Positions 16,228-23,746 of a stretch of DNA of 37,315 nt are shown piece by piece. The stretch lies in NCBI GenBank assembly GCA_035715725.1, contig DASTKT010000071.1:1-37315 (forward strand), read 5' to 3'. Source of the DNA: JADGGV01 sp035715725 (lineage in GTDB: Bacteria; Gemmatimonadota; Gemmatimonadetes; Longimicrobiales; RSA9). The notes below the pieces were generated by a model. The model searched no databases and was not told the origin of the DNA. It saw only the letters and a list, made by a program, of their open reading frames with translations. The translations under genes and the position numbers were made by a program. How positions within the stretch are numbered: position 1 is the stretch's first letter; the number at the start of each line of letters is the position of its first letter.

Positions 16228-16389
16228 CGCGCAGTCGGACCGGCGGCGCCGGGCGGGGCGGGCGGCCCGAGCTGCGCGCAACCGTTCGCGGCGGCGGGCC
16301 GACTGCGGGTCGAACGGCGGGTGGGGGCGCGGGCGAACTGCATTACACGACGGGTCCAACTTCGGGCGGGGGCGGGAGCTGCGGGTAGG

Positions 16390-16802
16390 GCGAGCGCGGG
16401 CGCGGGCCCACGGCGGGAGCACTTCGGGTGGGGGCGGGGGGTGGCGCAAATTGCCATGGCGGCGCCCCGGGCTCGGTGGAGGATTGGACCCATGCGGCTC
16501 GAGCGGATGCGCGAGGTCGAGGGGGCGGAGGCGCTCGTCTCGGGTCGGCTCGTTCAGACCGAAGGTGAAGACCGGGGCCTACGAGATCGCACGGAAAGAG
16601 GCCAACGAGGTCCGGGCCGTGCTGCGCCGGCTGGTGATCGAACGGGTGTTCACGGAGCCGCAGGTCCGGAAAGCATACAACCTCGCCGGCGCCCGCGTGG
16701 GCATGTTGACGAACGCGATCATCGCGCTCCAGAACCGCCCGGACCCATGACCCCGCGCCCGCGCCCGCCGTGCTCCCGCTTTGGGCCCGCGCCCGCGCTC
16801 GC
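16390..16802. repeat. 413-bp segment bounded by a 21-bp perfect inverted repeat
   Basis: The 21 bases at 16390-16410 and at 16782-16802 are exact reverse complements. Similarity continues imperfectly inward (a shared CGGGAGCAC) and outward (G-rich on the left, C-rich on the right). The segment encloses the short frameshifted gene at 16492-16750. This is the layout of a small non-autonomous mobile element (MITE-like) or of a large stem-loop. GC-simple sequence inflates chance matches, so the mobile reading is tentative. Confidence 0.45.
16492..16750 (+). pseudogene. Short helical protein gene with an apparent frameshift
   Basis: The first part reads MRLERMREVEGAEALVSGRLVQT from an ATG at 16492 with GGAGG nine bases upstream. 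Sense continues one frame over from about 16557 (KVKTGAYEIARKEANEVRAV, then LRRLVIERVFTEPQVRKAYN and LAGARVGMLTNAIIALQNRPDP) to a TGA at 16748-16750. Joined, they give a plausible protein of about 84 residues rich in helix. Alone, the second part lacks a good start. Either a one-base frameshift (real or a sequencing error) has broken the gene, or the two are unrelated. No family recognised. It lies inside a 21-bp inverted repeat. Confidence 0.4.
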
Positions 16803-16979
16803 GCCTGCCCCCGCCCGCAATCCCCGCCCCCGCCCGCAGTCGGACCCGGAGTGGTCCCCCCCTCGCCCCCACCCGCCGTCGGACCCGCAGTGGTCCCGCC
16901 CCCGCCCGCAGTTCAAGCCGTTCCCGCAATTCGTTCAGAGGTGGTCCCTCCCGGCCCAGCCGCCGCCGCACCGCCGCCC
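16751..16979. other. GC-simple intergenic tract
   Basis: Between the short gene and the 3' end of the beta-propeller gene the DNA is nearly simple sequence: CCCGCGCCCG-type runs and two near copies of a CGGACCCGNAGTGGTCCC unit (about 16841-16859 and 16880-16898). On the left of the short gene the inverted form appears (16310-16440). I see no gene in it. Confidence 0.45.
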
Positions 16980-17984
16980 TTACGGCGTGACCGCGACGCC
17001 CCAGGGCCCGCGCCCCGTGGCCACCGTGGCGACGACGCGGTTCGTGGCGGCGTCGATGACCGAGACGTCGTTCGAGAGGCCGTTCGCCGTGTAGACCCGC
17101 CGGCCGTCGGGCGTGATGGCGATCCCCCAGGGGCGCTTCCCGACGGGGATCGACGCCAGGAGCTGGCCGGTCGCGGCATCCAGGACGGAGACGCTGTCCT
17201 TCGAGCCGTTCGCGGTGTAGATGCGCTTGCCGTCCGGCGAGACCACGACGCCGACGGGCTTCGCCTCGCCCTTCTCGAGCTGGATCACCGACACGACCTT
17301 GTGGGTCCCCGTATCGATGACGGACAGCGTGCCGCCGATCTCGGCGGTCACGTACGCGCGCGTGCCGTCCGGCGAGAACGCCGCGCCGCGCGGGCGCACG
17401 TCGACCAGCAGGTTCGCCGCGACCTGGCTCGTGCGCGTGTCGATGACCGAGACGGTGTTGCTCGTCTCCGCGGTGACGTAGACCCAGCGGCCGTCCGGGC
17501 TGATCGCCACGCCCTCGGGCTCGATCCCCACCGTCAGCGTCGTCACGACCCGGCCGCTCGTCAGGTCGATGACCGACGTCGTCCCGGCGTCCTCGTTCGA
17601 GGCGTAGAGCCGCTTGCCGTCGGGGCTGATCGCGAACGCCTCGGGGTCCGTGCCCGCCGGGTACTTCGCGATCACCTTCTGCGTGGCGACGTCGATGATC
17701 GCGATGCCGTCCGCGCCCGTCTGTACCGTGCGCCCGAGATCGCTGGTGTCGCTGAGCGCCACGTAGACGCGCGAGCCGTCGGGGCTGACGCGGATGCCGC
17801 GCGGCCGCTCGGCGCCGAGCGAGATCGTGGCGCGGAGCTGGTTCGTGACGGCGTCGATCGCGCTGACCGTGCCGGAGCGCTCGTTCGTCACGTAGACCAG
17901 CCCGCCGGACTGCGCGGCGGCGCCTCGCGGCAGGACGGGGACGCACCCGCAGGCCAGCAGGACAGCGGCTCTCCGTAGCATCAT
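16980..17984 (-). CDS. PQQ-system-associated YVTN beta-propeller protein
   Basis: A 334-residue periplasmic protein with signal peptide (residues about 1-25, ending RGAAAQ). The rest is repeating propeller blades, each carrying an S/T-PDG-x-x-x-Y turn and a S-V-I-D strand. Six PDG turns (RVSPDGSRVYV, AISPDGKRLYA, AISPDGRWVYV, AFSPDGTRAYV, VVSPDGKRIYT, AITPDGRRVYT) plus the closing strands fit a seven-bladed fold. Such proteins recur beside PQQ alcohol dehydrogenase operons as 'PQQ-dependent catabolism-associated beta-propeller' proteins of unknown biochemical role. The ATG overlaps the upstream stop codon as ATGA, so it is translationally coupled to the ABC-type binding protein. It closes the xoxF-J-G operon. 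Confidence 0.88.
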   Translation of the reverse strand: MMLRRAAVLLACGCVPVLPRGAAAQSGGLVYVTNERSGTVSAIDAVTNQLRATISLGAERPRGIRVSPDGSRVYVALSDTSDLGRTVQTGADGIAIIDVATQKVIAKYPAGTDPEAFAISPDGKRLYASNEDAGTTSVIDLTSGRVVTTLTVGIEPEGVAISPDGRWVYVTAETSNTVSVIDTRTSQVAANLLVDVRPRGAAFSPDGTRAYVTAEIGGTLSVIDTGTHKVVSVIQLEKGEAKPVGVVVSPDGKRIYTANGSKDSVSVLDAATGQLLASIPVGKRPWGIAITPDGRRVYTANGLSNDVSVIDAATNRVVATVATGRGPWGVAVTP

Positions 17985-19276
17985 GGCTCACCCCTCGGGA
18001 ACGAGCAGCGACTCCGCGTCCGGTCGTCTCCCAGCCGGTCCAGCAGCTCCCGCGGCGACGCCGCCTCGCCCGGCTTCGCGCGGGGCAGCTCCGCGACGAC
18101 CTCGAAGACGTCCCAGCGGTCCGGGATCTCGGTCCGGGCGCGGACCAGGTACAGCGGCTGCCGGAGCTGGTGGTCCCACGGCCGGAAGCCGAGCGGCACG
18201 CCCTTGTGGCCGTCGAACTCGGCGCGCGGGCCCTCGAGGAAGGCGGCGAGCCCGGCCGGCTCGTTCGTGCCGGCCCGGAGCGCCGCCTCCCAGGCGACCT
18301 TGACGGCGAGCCATCCCGCCCAGCCGAGCGGGTCCATGGCCCGGCCGAAGCGCTCCTGGAAGCGCGCGCTGAGCGAGCTGGCGCCGAACGGCTTGCGCTC
18401 GTGGTACCACATGGTGGGCCACGTGCCGGCGCGGGCGGCGGGGTCCGCGTCCCAGAGGCGGATCGTCTCCAGCAGCGGGCCCGCCACCTGGAAGCCCGGC
18501 GAGGCCTCGCGATACCGGCGCAGGAGCCGGAGCTGCTCGGCGCCGGCCAGGCAGGTGTAGAGGACGTCCGCCTCGCTGCGCTGCACGTCGGCCAGCAGCG
18601 CACGCGGGTCGGCCGCGGCCCCGGCGAGCACCGCGGCCCCGCGCTCCTCGCCGCCGCGCGCGCGGAGCGCGTCCTGCGCCCGGCGCCGGAGCGCCGCGCT
18701 CGCCTCCGAGCCGGAGGTCACGAAGTACCAGCGCTCGAGGCCGGCCCCGGTCACGAGCCCGTCGGCCAGCGCGTCGGTGTACATCGCCGCGCTGGCGGCG
18801 ACGTGGAACGCCGAGCGCCGGCACGCGGCGCCGCGGAGCGCATCGTCCGCGCACCCCGCGTTCAGGAACAGGACGCCGTGCCGGTCCGCCGCCTCGGCGA
18901 GCGCGCGGGCGCCGGCCTCGTCGGCCCCGCCCACGAGGACCGTGGCGTGGCGCTCCCGGACGAGACGAGCCGCCTCGCGCGCCGCGGCGGCGGGCGTGTC
19001 CGCGGCGGCCTCGGCGAGCTCCAGGCGGCGGTCGAAGAGCTGGGCCGTGCGCGAGGCCTCCTCGGCGCCGAGGCGCACACCGCGCCGGATCGCTTCGCCC
19101 TCCGGCCCGAACGCTCCGGCGGCCGGCGCGACGAGCCCGATCCGGACCGCGCCGTCGGCGCCGGGCCGCGCGGCGCCCAGCGCGCCGAGCCACCCGGCGG
19201 CCGCCGCGGCGCGCAGGAACTCCCGCCGGCTCCAGCCGCGCCCCGGCGCCGGATCGCCCCCGCGGTCCGCCGTCAC
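17981..19276 (-). CDS. ABC-type substrate-binding protein of the PQQ alcohol dehydrogenase system
   Basis: A 431-residue binding protein of the Leu/Ile/Val-type (periplasmic binding protein class I) fold. It begins with a twin-arginine-like leader (WSRREFLRAAAAAGWLGALGAA), then AVRIGLVAPAAGAFGPEGEAIRRGV, TVLVGGADEAGARAL and GVLFLNAGCADDALRG. The C-terminal lobe follows (ERWYFVTSG, EADVLYTCLAGAEQL). Homologues occur beside PQQ-dependent alcohol dehydrogenases and are annotated as the binding subunit of an ABC transporter of unknown ligand. No ATPase or permease gene is next to it here. The GTG start overlaps the stop of xoxG (GTGA), and its own stop overlaps the propeller start (ATGA). Ligand unknown; PQQ, a lanthanide chelate or a product of alcohol oxidation have not been tested by anything visible here. 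Confidence 0.82.
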   Translation of the reverse strand: MTADRGGDPAPGRGWSRREFLRAAAAAGWLGALGAARPGADGAVRIGLVAPAAGAFGPEGEAIRRGVRLGAEEASRTAQLFDRRLELAEAAADTPAAAAREAARLVRERHATVLVGGADEAGARALAEAADRHGVLFLNAGCADDALRGAACRRSAFHVAASAAMYTDALADGLVTGAGLERWYFVTSGSEASAALRRRAQDALRARGGEERGAAVLAGAAADPRALLADVQRSEADVLYTCLAGAEQLRLLRRYREASPGFQVAGPLLETIRLWDADPAARAGTWPTMWYHERKPFGASSLSARFQERFGRAMDPLGWAGWLAVKVAWEAALRAGTNEPAGLAAFLEGPRAEFDGHKGVPLGFRPWDHQLRQPLYLVRARTEIPDRWDVFEVVAELPRAKPGEAASPRELLDRLGDDRTRSRCSFPRGEP

Positions 19277-19701
19277 CAGACGATCTTCTCCGCGGGGCCC
19301 TTGTAGAGCGAGCGGACGTAGGCGATGACCTTCCAGATCTCGTCGTCGCCGAGCTTGTCGCCCCAGACGGGCATCCCCTTCGGGCGGCCGTTCTTGATCG
19401 TCTCGAAGACGCTCGCGTCGTCGCCGCCGTAGCGCCACTCCGCGTCGATCAGGCTCGGCCCCATCCCGCCGCCGCCCTGCGTCCCGTGGCAGCCGTAGCA
19501 GTTCCACTTGAAGTACAGCCGCTTCCCCTCGGCGACGGCGTCCGCGCTGCCGGTGAACGGGTTCTTCGTCGGCGACTGCTTGGCCGCCGGCGCCGTCGCG
19601 GTCGTGGTCGGCTCCTGCGCGCGGGCCCCGCGGCTGCCCGCGAGGGTGAGCGCGGCCGCCAGCGGCACGATCCACGTCAGCTCGAGTGCGCGCAGACGCA
19701 T
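19273..19701 (-). CDS. xoxG: Cytochrome c electron acceptor of XoxF (cytochrome cL type)
   Basis: A 142-residue periplasmic c-type cytochrome. A signal peptide (about 1-28, ending ARAQ) is followed by a short linker and one haem site, WNCYGCHG (Cys68, Cys71, His72). KGMPVWGD (Met110) probably supplies the distal ligand. It would take electrons from PQQ in the methanol dehydrogenase and pass them to the respiratory chain. The position between xoxJ and a PQQ-system binding protein supports the role. Two starts are possible: ATG at 19743, which overlaps the xoxJ stop as ATGA, and ATG at 19701, chosen because the signal peptide begins there and GGAGG lies nine bases upstream. Length is shorter than Methylobacterium XoxG, so it belongs to a small single-haem type. 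Confidence 0.88.
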   Translation of the reverse strand: MRLRALELTWIVPLAAALTLAGSRGARAQEPTTTATAPAAKQSPTKNPFTGSADAVAEGKRLYFKWNCYGCHGTQGGGGMGPSLIDAEWRYGGDDASVFETIKNGRPKGMPVWGDKLGDDEIWKVIAYVRSLYKGPAEKIVW

Positions 19702-19739
19702 GGCTCCGAACCTCCGGGGCGGTGACTCTCGGGGGAGCG

Positions 19740-20618
19740 TCATCTCGGCGTGGGGGCGCTCTGGCGCGGCACGTCGACGAGCGGCACGCCGTACTCCTCG
19801 AGGATCCTGCGGATGTCCGCCTGGCGGCGGTCCAGCACGTCCTCGAGCTTGACCTTCAGCGTGTCCTCGCCCCGCCGCACGCCCAGCGAGACGTCGTAGA
19901 CGAAGGGGAGGAACGGCAGATCGATGGCGGGCGAGACCGGCACCAGCTCCAGCGCCACCGGCTCCTTGCGCGCGAAGTAGCCGGCGATCGGGCCCCAGAT
20001 GATCCCCACGTCCACCTCGCCCGAGGCGACGGCGTCGACGAGCCGGGCCGGCGGGTTCGGCTCCGCGTAGTTCCCGTAGACCGTGTAGCCGCGCACGTTG
20101 CCGACGATGCCCCGCTGCGCCAGCGCGTGCGCCGGCGGGGAGTTGGCGTAGTCGTCGCCGATCAGGTGCACGCCGATCGTGAGCTTGTGGAGGATCGGGT
20201 CGTCCAGCGAGCGGACCTGGTACCCCCGGTCCTTGCGGTACACGAAGACGTACGTCGAGCGATAGTACGGCTTCGTCGTGAGCACCATGTCGTAGGTGCT
20301 CGGGACGCCGACGACCACGTCGCACAGGTTCTCGCGGAGCGTGTTGCGGATGAAGCCGCGCCGCTGCGGCCACCAGGTGTAGTGCACCGTGGCGTGCAGC
20401 TCCGCCGCGATCAGCTCGGCGATCCGGTTCTCGAAGCCGTCGAGGTGCTCGTTCGTGTAGGGGAGGTTGTTCGGATCCGCGCAGACGCGCAGGTCGGCGC
20501 GCGGGGCGCCGTTCGCCGACGCGCCCTGCGCCCGCGCCTCGCCGGCGCGGCCGGCCGCGAATGCGACGGCGAGCGCCACCAGGATCCGTCCCCCCCGGCC
20601 GATCCCATGGGGCTGCAT
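19740..20618 (-). CDS. xoxJ: XoxJ-like periplasmic binding protein
   Basis: A 292-residue protein of the solute-binding type 3 fold with signal peptide (about 1-30, ending EARAQG). Recognisable parts include LRVCADPNNLPYTNEHLDGFENRIAEL, the standard first strand of XoxJ/MxaJ proteins. CDVVVGVPSTYDMVLTTKPYYRSTYVFV and GEVDVGIIWGPIAGYFAR follow. XoxJ is thought to assist XoxF maturation or activation. The gene lies about 75 bp after xoxF, and its stop overlaps a possible xoxG start (ATGA). The ATG at 20618 is preceded by an AGGAAGG ribosome site. Assignment rests on sequence character and position between xoxF and the cytochrome gene, and both agree. Confidence 0.88.
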   Translation of the reverse strand: MQPHGIGRGGRILVALAVAFAAGRAGEARAQGASANGAPRADLRVCADPNNLPYTNEHLDGFENRIAELIAAELHATVHYTWWPQRRGFIRNTLRENLCDVVVGVPSTYDMVLTTKPYYRSTYVFVYRKDRGYQVRSLDDPILHKLTIGVHLIGDDYANSPPAHALAQRGIVGNVRGYTVYGNYAEPNPPARLVDAVASGEVDVGIIWGPIAGYFARKEPVALELVPVSPAIDLPFLPFVYDVSLGVRRGEDTLKVKLEDVLDRRQADIRRILEEYGVPLVDVPRQSAPTPR

Positions 20619-20692
20619 GTCCCTACCTTCCTGCACGGCGAGGCCTGGCGCCGGAGCGCGCATTCCGGCGCCAGGCCTCCCGCGCGTCGCGG

Positions 20693-22486
20693 CTACGGCA
20701 GCGCGAAGACGTAGAGCATCCCGCTCTTCGCGACTTCCTTGGTCAGGTCCTTGAACGCATTCACCGCGCCGAGCGCCGCGGTCGGATCGTCCGGCGGCAG
20801 GTCCAGCGAGACGGTCGCGCCCGACCAGCCGCCGACGCCGGCCAGGATCGCGACGTACTGCTTGCCGTCGGGTCCGACGAACGTCATCGGCGCGCCGATG
20901 ATGCCGGCGCCCGTCTTGAACTTCCACAGCTCCTGGCCGGTCGTCGGGCTGACCGCCTTGAACCAGCCGTCCATCGTGCCGTAGAAGACGATGTCACCGC
21001 CGGTGTTGAGCGTGCCGCTCCAGGCCGACCACTTCTCGTTGTTCGCCCAGACCTTCTTCCCGGTCGTGGCGTCCCAGGCAATGAGCGCGCCGCGGTGCCC
21101 GCCCGGTCCCGGCACCGTCTTCACGATCGCGCCCACGTACGGCACGCCCGCCGTGTAGCTCACCTCGACCCCCTCGTACTCCATGCAGAGGTTGTTGGTG
21201 GGCACGTAGAAGAGCTTGGTCTTCGGCGAGTACGACGCCGGCTGCTGATCCTTGAACCCCATCGCGGACGGGCAGATGTCGGTCGTGTTCTGCCCCTGCT
21301 TCGTCCGCTTCGTCGGGTCCTCGATCGGCCGACCGGTCTTCAGGTCGACGCCCTTGGCCCAGTTCACCGGCCCGTACGGCTCGGCCACCAGCACCTCGCC
21401 CGTCACCCGGTCCAGCGTGTAGCCGAAGCCGTTGCGGTCGAAGTGCACCAGCGTCTTGCGCGGCTTGCCGTCGATCACCTGGTCGACGAGGATCATCTCG
21501 TTGACGCCGTCATAATCCCACGCGTCGTGCGGCGTCATCTGGTAGACCCAGCGGACCTGGCCGTTGTCGGGGTTCCGCGCCCAGATCGACATGGACCACT
21601 TGTTGTCGCCCGGCCGCTGGTCGGGGTTCCACGTCCCCGGGTTGCCCGAGCCGTAGTAGAGGAGGTTCAGCTCCGGATCGTAGGAGTACCAGCCCCACGT
21701 GGTCCCGCCGCCCAGCTTCCACTGCTCGCCCTTCCACGTGGTGACGCCCAGGTCCTTCGCCTTGTACTCCTTGTAGAACGGCTTGAACTCCGGGCCGATC
21801 CCGACCTCGGCATCCGGGCCGGTGCTGTACATCCGCCAGACCTGGTGGCCGTCCTTGATGTCGTTGGCGGTCACGAAGCCGCGCACGCCGAACTCACCGC
21901 CGCTGATCCCGCTGATCACCTTGTCCTTGATGACGAGCGGCGCGCCGGTAATCGTCTGGCCGCGCTTCGGGTCGCCCTGCTTCACCTGCCAGACGACCTG
22001 GCCGGTGTTCGCATCCAGCGCGAGCGTCGTCGCATCGAGCTGGTTCACGAAGATCTTGCCGTCCGCGTACGCCACGCCGCGGTTCACCAGGTCGCAGCAC
22101 GCCACGCCCGGGACCGTCGGGTCCTGCGTCGGCTTGTAGAGCCACTTGATGGGCGCGCCCTCCTTCGACAGGTCGAGCGCGTAGACGATGTTCGGGAACG
22201 AGCTCACGAAGTACATCGTGTTGTTCAGCACCAGCGGCGCGCCCTCGAGCCCGTTGAGCGTGCCCGTCGAGAACGTCCAGGCCACCTTCAGGGTCTTGAC
22301 GTTGCTCGCGTTGATCTGGTTCAACGGGCTGTAGCGCGTGAGCGCGTAGTCCTTTCCGGGGACCACCCACTGGTTGGGATCCTGCTGCAGCTGGAGAAGG
22401 TCCTGCGCCACGGCCGGCGCGGCGGAGAGCGCCAGAAGCGCCGCGGCAGGGAACGCCCACGACCCCGGTGACGTGAACTTGCGCAT
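20693..22486 (-). CDS. xoxF: Lanthanide-dependent PQQ methanol dehydrogenase XoxF
   Basis: A 597-residue periplasmic quinoprotein oxidising methanol to formaldehyde (possibly on to formate) with PQQ. A signal peptide covers about 1-29 (ending AVAQ), followed by repeated W-motif propeller blades. The vicinal disulfide CC (ACCDLVNRG) that stacks on PQQ is present. In PHDAWDYDGVNE, Asp324 is the catalytic base and Asp326 the extra acidic residue that marks lanthanide (XoxF) rather than calcium (MxaF) enzymes. ISGGEFGVRG and GSGNPGTWNPDQ provide other metal ligands. The ATG at 22486 is chosen because the signal peptide begins there; an open frame extends further upstream. It is first in the operon xoxF-xoxJ-xoxG-binding protein-propeller and diverges from fae. 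A perfect TTGACA about 450 bp upstream suggests a long leader. Confidence 0.95.
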   Translation of the reverse strand: MRKFTSPGSWAFPAAALLALSAAPAVAQDLLQLQQDPNQWVVPGKDYALTRYSPLNQINASNVKTLKVAWTFSTGTLNGLEGAPLVLNNTMYFVSSFPNIVYALDLSKEGAPIKWLYKPTQDPTVPGVACCDLVNRGVAYADGKIFVNQLDATTLALDANTGQVVWQVKQGDPKRGQTITGAPLVIKDKVISGISGGEFGVRGFVTANDIKDGHQVWRMYSTGPDAEVGIGPEFKPFYKEYKAKDLGVTTWKGEQWKLGGGTTWGWYSYDPELNLLYYGSGNPGTWNPDQRPGDNKWSMSIWARNPDNGQVRWVYQMTPHDAWDYDGVNEMILVDQVIDGKPRKTLVHFDRNGFGYTLDRVTGEVLVAEPYGPVNWAKGVDLKTGRPIEDPTKRTKQGQNTTDICPSAMGFKDQQPASYSPKTKLFYVPTNNLCMEYEGVEVSYTAGVPYVGAIVKTVPGPGGHRGALIAWDATTGKKVWANNEKWSAWSGTLNTGGDIVFYGTMDGWFKAVSPTTGQELWKFKTGAGIIGAPMTFVGPDGKQYVAILAGVGGWSGATVSLDLPPDDPTAALGAVNAFKDLTKEVAKSGMLYVFALP

Positions 22487-22622
22487 GGCTCGCCTCGCTC
22501 GGTGTAGGACATTCGCATTCGACGGCTGCCATCGGCTGGCTGGCGACGAGCCCCGGGGCCCGGCGCGCGGCGGGGGGAGCCTTCGCCTCATGAGAGCCTC
22601 CTCGGTGACGGCGATGAAGACG

Positions 22623-22686
22623 AGCCGGTGGCGCCCCGCCGGGCCGGGATGCACGATCCCACACCCTGGCGGCTTCGCCACCGGCT
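22623..22686 (-). promoter_or_regulatory. Structured element in the predicted xoxF leader
   Basis: AGCCGGTGGCG (22623-22633) pairs perfectly with CGCCACCGGCT (22676-22686). A nested perfect hairpin lies inside, GGGAT-gcacg-ATCCC (22646-22660). A second hairpin, TGGCG-GCTT-CGCCA (22667-22680), shares bases with the long stem and so excludes it. Mutually exclusive stems in a roughly 450-base leader could form a regulatory switch, but GC-rich DNA makes some pairing inevitable. Confidence 0.3.
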
Positions 22687-22939
22687 GTCTCGTCCCGGGG
22701 CGCACCTGCCCCCGGGAAGTACCACGTCGGCGTTGAGTTGGTTGAGTGTCGTCCCCTGGGGTGGGGCGGACGGAGCGGAACCTCGCTCCAGGGGGCGCTT
22801 GCCCGCTCGGGCGCCTCGCTCGTGGACGGGCTCGAGGCGGTTACCGACGAGTGCGGGTCTTGAGAGAAGTCCGGGCAAGCCCACCTGGGCGGCCCGGGCG
22901 AGCGTTCGGCACTTCGGCTGGGTTTGCGGGTCAAGTACA

Positions 22940-22968
22940 CGAATACGCCGGGTTTGGCGCGCTGTCAA
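22940..22968 (-). promoter_or_regulatory. Candidate sigma-70-type promoter for the xoxF operon
   Basis: A perfect -35 (TTGACA, minus strand, 22968-22963) is followed after 17 bases by TATTCG (22945-22940), a weak -10. It would give a 5' leader of about 450 bases before the xoxF ATG at 22486. A perfect -35 is notable in such GC-rich DNA, and it mirrors the fae promoter. Confidence 0.45.
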
Positions 22969-23050
22969 GATGGGCGAGTGGCGACATCCTGCCGCGCGGC
23001 GGGCGTTCGGCCGGATGGCCCGCCGGGCGCCGGCGACGCCCGGGGCGCTC

Positions 23051-23079
23051 TTGACAGCCGCAGCCGGCCGCGCTACCCT
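23051..23079 (+). promoter_or_regulatory. Candidate sigma-70-type promoter for fae
   Basis: TTGACA (23051-23056), a 17-base spacer and TACCCT (23074-23079) form a good housekeeping-type promoter, putting the transcript start near 23086, about 90 bases before the fae ATG. The box TCTTGACAG (23049-23057) is the reverse complement of CTGTCAAGA (22962-22970) at the xoxF -35. Confidence 0.6.
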
Positions 23080-23123
23080 GGCAAACGCCAGAAACAGGCC
23101 GATCCGTCCGCATTCCCCCGCGC

Positions 23124-23152
23124 TGCTGCCACCCCCGGCGGCATTTTTTTTT
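23124..23152 (+). terminator. Intrinsic-terminator-like hairpin plus T9 inside the fae leader (candidate attenuator)
   Basis: TGCTGCC (23124-23130) pairs with GGCGGCA (23137-23143) through seven pairs, one of them a wobble, around a six-base loop. Nine Ts follow directly (23144-23152). It lies between the fae promoter and the fae ribosome site (GGAGGGG at 23163-23169). Since no gene reads rightward into it, the natural use is premature termination of fae mRNA. I could not see a clear competing antiterminator stem upstream. Confidence 0.5.
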
Positions 23153-23175
23153 GTACCTCAACGGAGGGGACTCCC

Positions 23176-23703
23176 ATGGCCATCCGTCCTTTCGGTGTCG
23201 GCGAATCGCTGGTCGGCGACGGGAACGAGGTCGCGCACATCGACCTGATCCTCGGGCCCAAGGACGGCCCGGTCGGTCAGGCGTTCTGCAATGCCCTGAC
23301 CGGCAACACGGACGGCTTCACGAAGCTGCTGGCGGTGGTGGCGCCGAACCTGCCCGCGAAGCCGGACACGCTCCTGTTCAACAAGGTGACGATCAAGGGC
23401 GCGCAGCAGGCGGTGCACATGTTCGGGCCGGCGCAGGCGGCGGTCGCGCGCGCGGTCGTCGACTCGGTGCAGGACGGCGTGATCCCGTCCGACCAGGCGG
23501 ACAACCTGGTGATCCTGGTCGGCGTCTTCATCCATTGGGACGCGTCGGACGAGCGGAAGATCTTCCAGTTCAACTACCAGGCGACGAAGGAGGCGATCGC
23601 GCGGGCGATGTCGAACCAGCCGGCGGTCGCGGACGTGCTGCGCCTGAAGACGACGGCGCGGCATCCGTTCGCCGCGGGGGCGGAGGAGCTGGTACCGGCG
23701 TAG
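23176..23703 (+). CDS. fae: Formaldehyde-activating enzyme
   Basis: A 175-residue cytoplasmic enzyme that condenses formaldehyde with H4MPT to methylene-H4MPT, the entry step of formaldehyde oxidation. The sequence is unmistakable: VGESLVGDGNEVAHIDLI with the catalytic His21, AFCNALTGNTDGFTKLLAVV, APNLPAKPDTLLFNKVTIKG, MFGPAQAAVARAV, LVILVGVFIHWDA, and RHPFAAGA near the end. Length matches the family. The ATG at 23176 has GGAGGGG six bases upstream. It is first in a rightward run of C1 genes; a strong palindrome in the 129-bp gap before mtdB may let fae be expressed above the rest. It diverges from xoxF, so formaldehyde producer and consumer share one control region. Confidence 0.97.
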   Translation: MAIRPFGVGESLVGDGNEVAHIDLILGPKDGPVGQAFCNALTGNTDGFTKLLAVVAPNLPAKPDTLLFNKVTIKGAQQAVHMFGPAQAAVARAVVDSVQDGVIPSDQADNLVILVGVFIHWDASDERKIFQFNYQATKEAIARAMSNQPAVADVLRLKTTARHPFAAGAEELVPA

Positions 23704-23720
23704 CCCGGCGGAGTCGGACC

Positions 23721-23746
23721 CGGGGGCGGCGCGCGCGCCGCCCCCG
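23721..23746. terminator. 26-bp perfect palindrome between fae and mtdB
   Basis: CGGGGGCGGCGCG (23721-23733) is followed immediately by its reverse complement (23734-23746), beginning 18 bases after the fae stop. Without a T-run it is more likely a partial terminator or RNA-stabilising stem that raises fae expression relative to downstream genes. Confidence 0.5.

Larger units (their letters stand above)
22487..23175. other. Divergent xoxF-fae intergenic regulatory region
   Basis: The 689 bp between the two divergent operons hold no convincing gene. They contain a -35-containing promoter for each direction, a possible attenuator before fae, and a paired structure in the xoxF leader; each is listed separately. 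No pqqA-like peptide gene is seen here. Confidence 0.6.

Noticed and set aside
20561..22471. A 636-codon plus-strand frame
   Set aside because: It is antisense to xoxF, whose identity is certain.
20693..22486. Calling the dehydrogenase MxaF (calcium type)
   Set aside because: The Asp two residues after the catalytic Asp (D-Y-D-G) marks the lanthanide type, and no mxaI or other mxa genes are present.
22487..23175. tRNA, pqqA or known riboswitch in the xoxF-fae spacer
   Set aside because: I looked for a cloverleaf, a Glu-x3-Tyr peptide and cobalamin-type boxes and found none.
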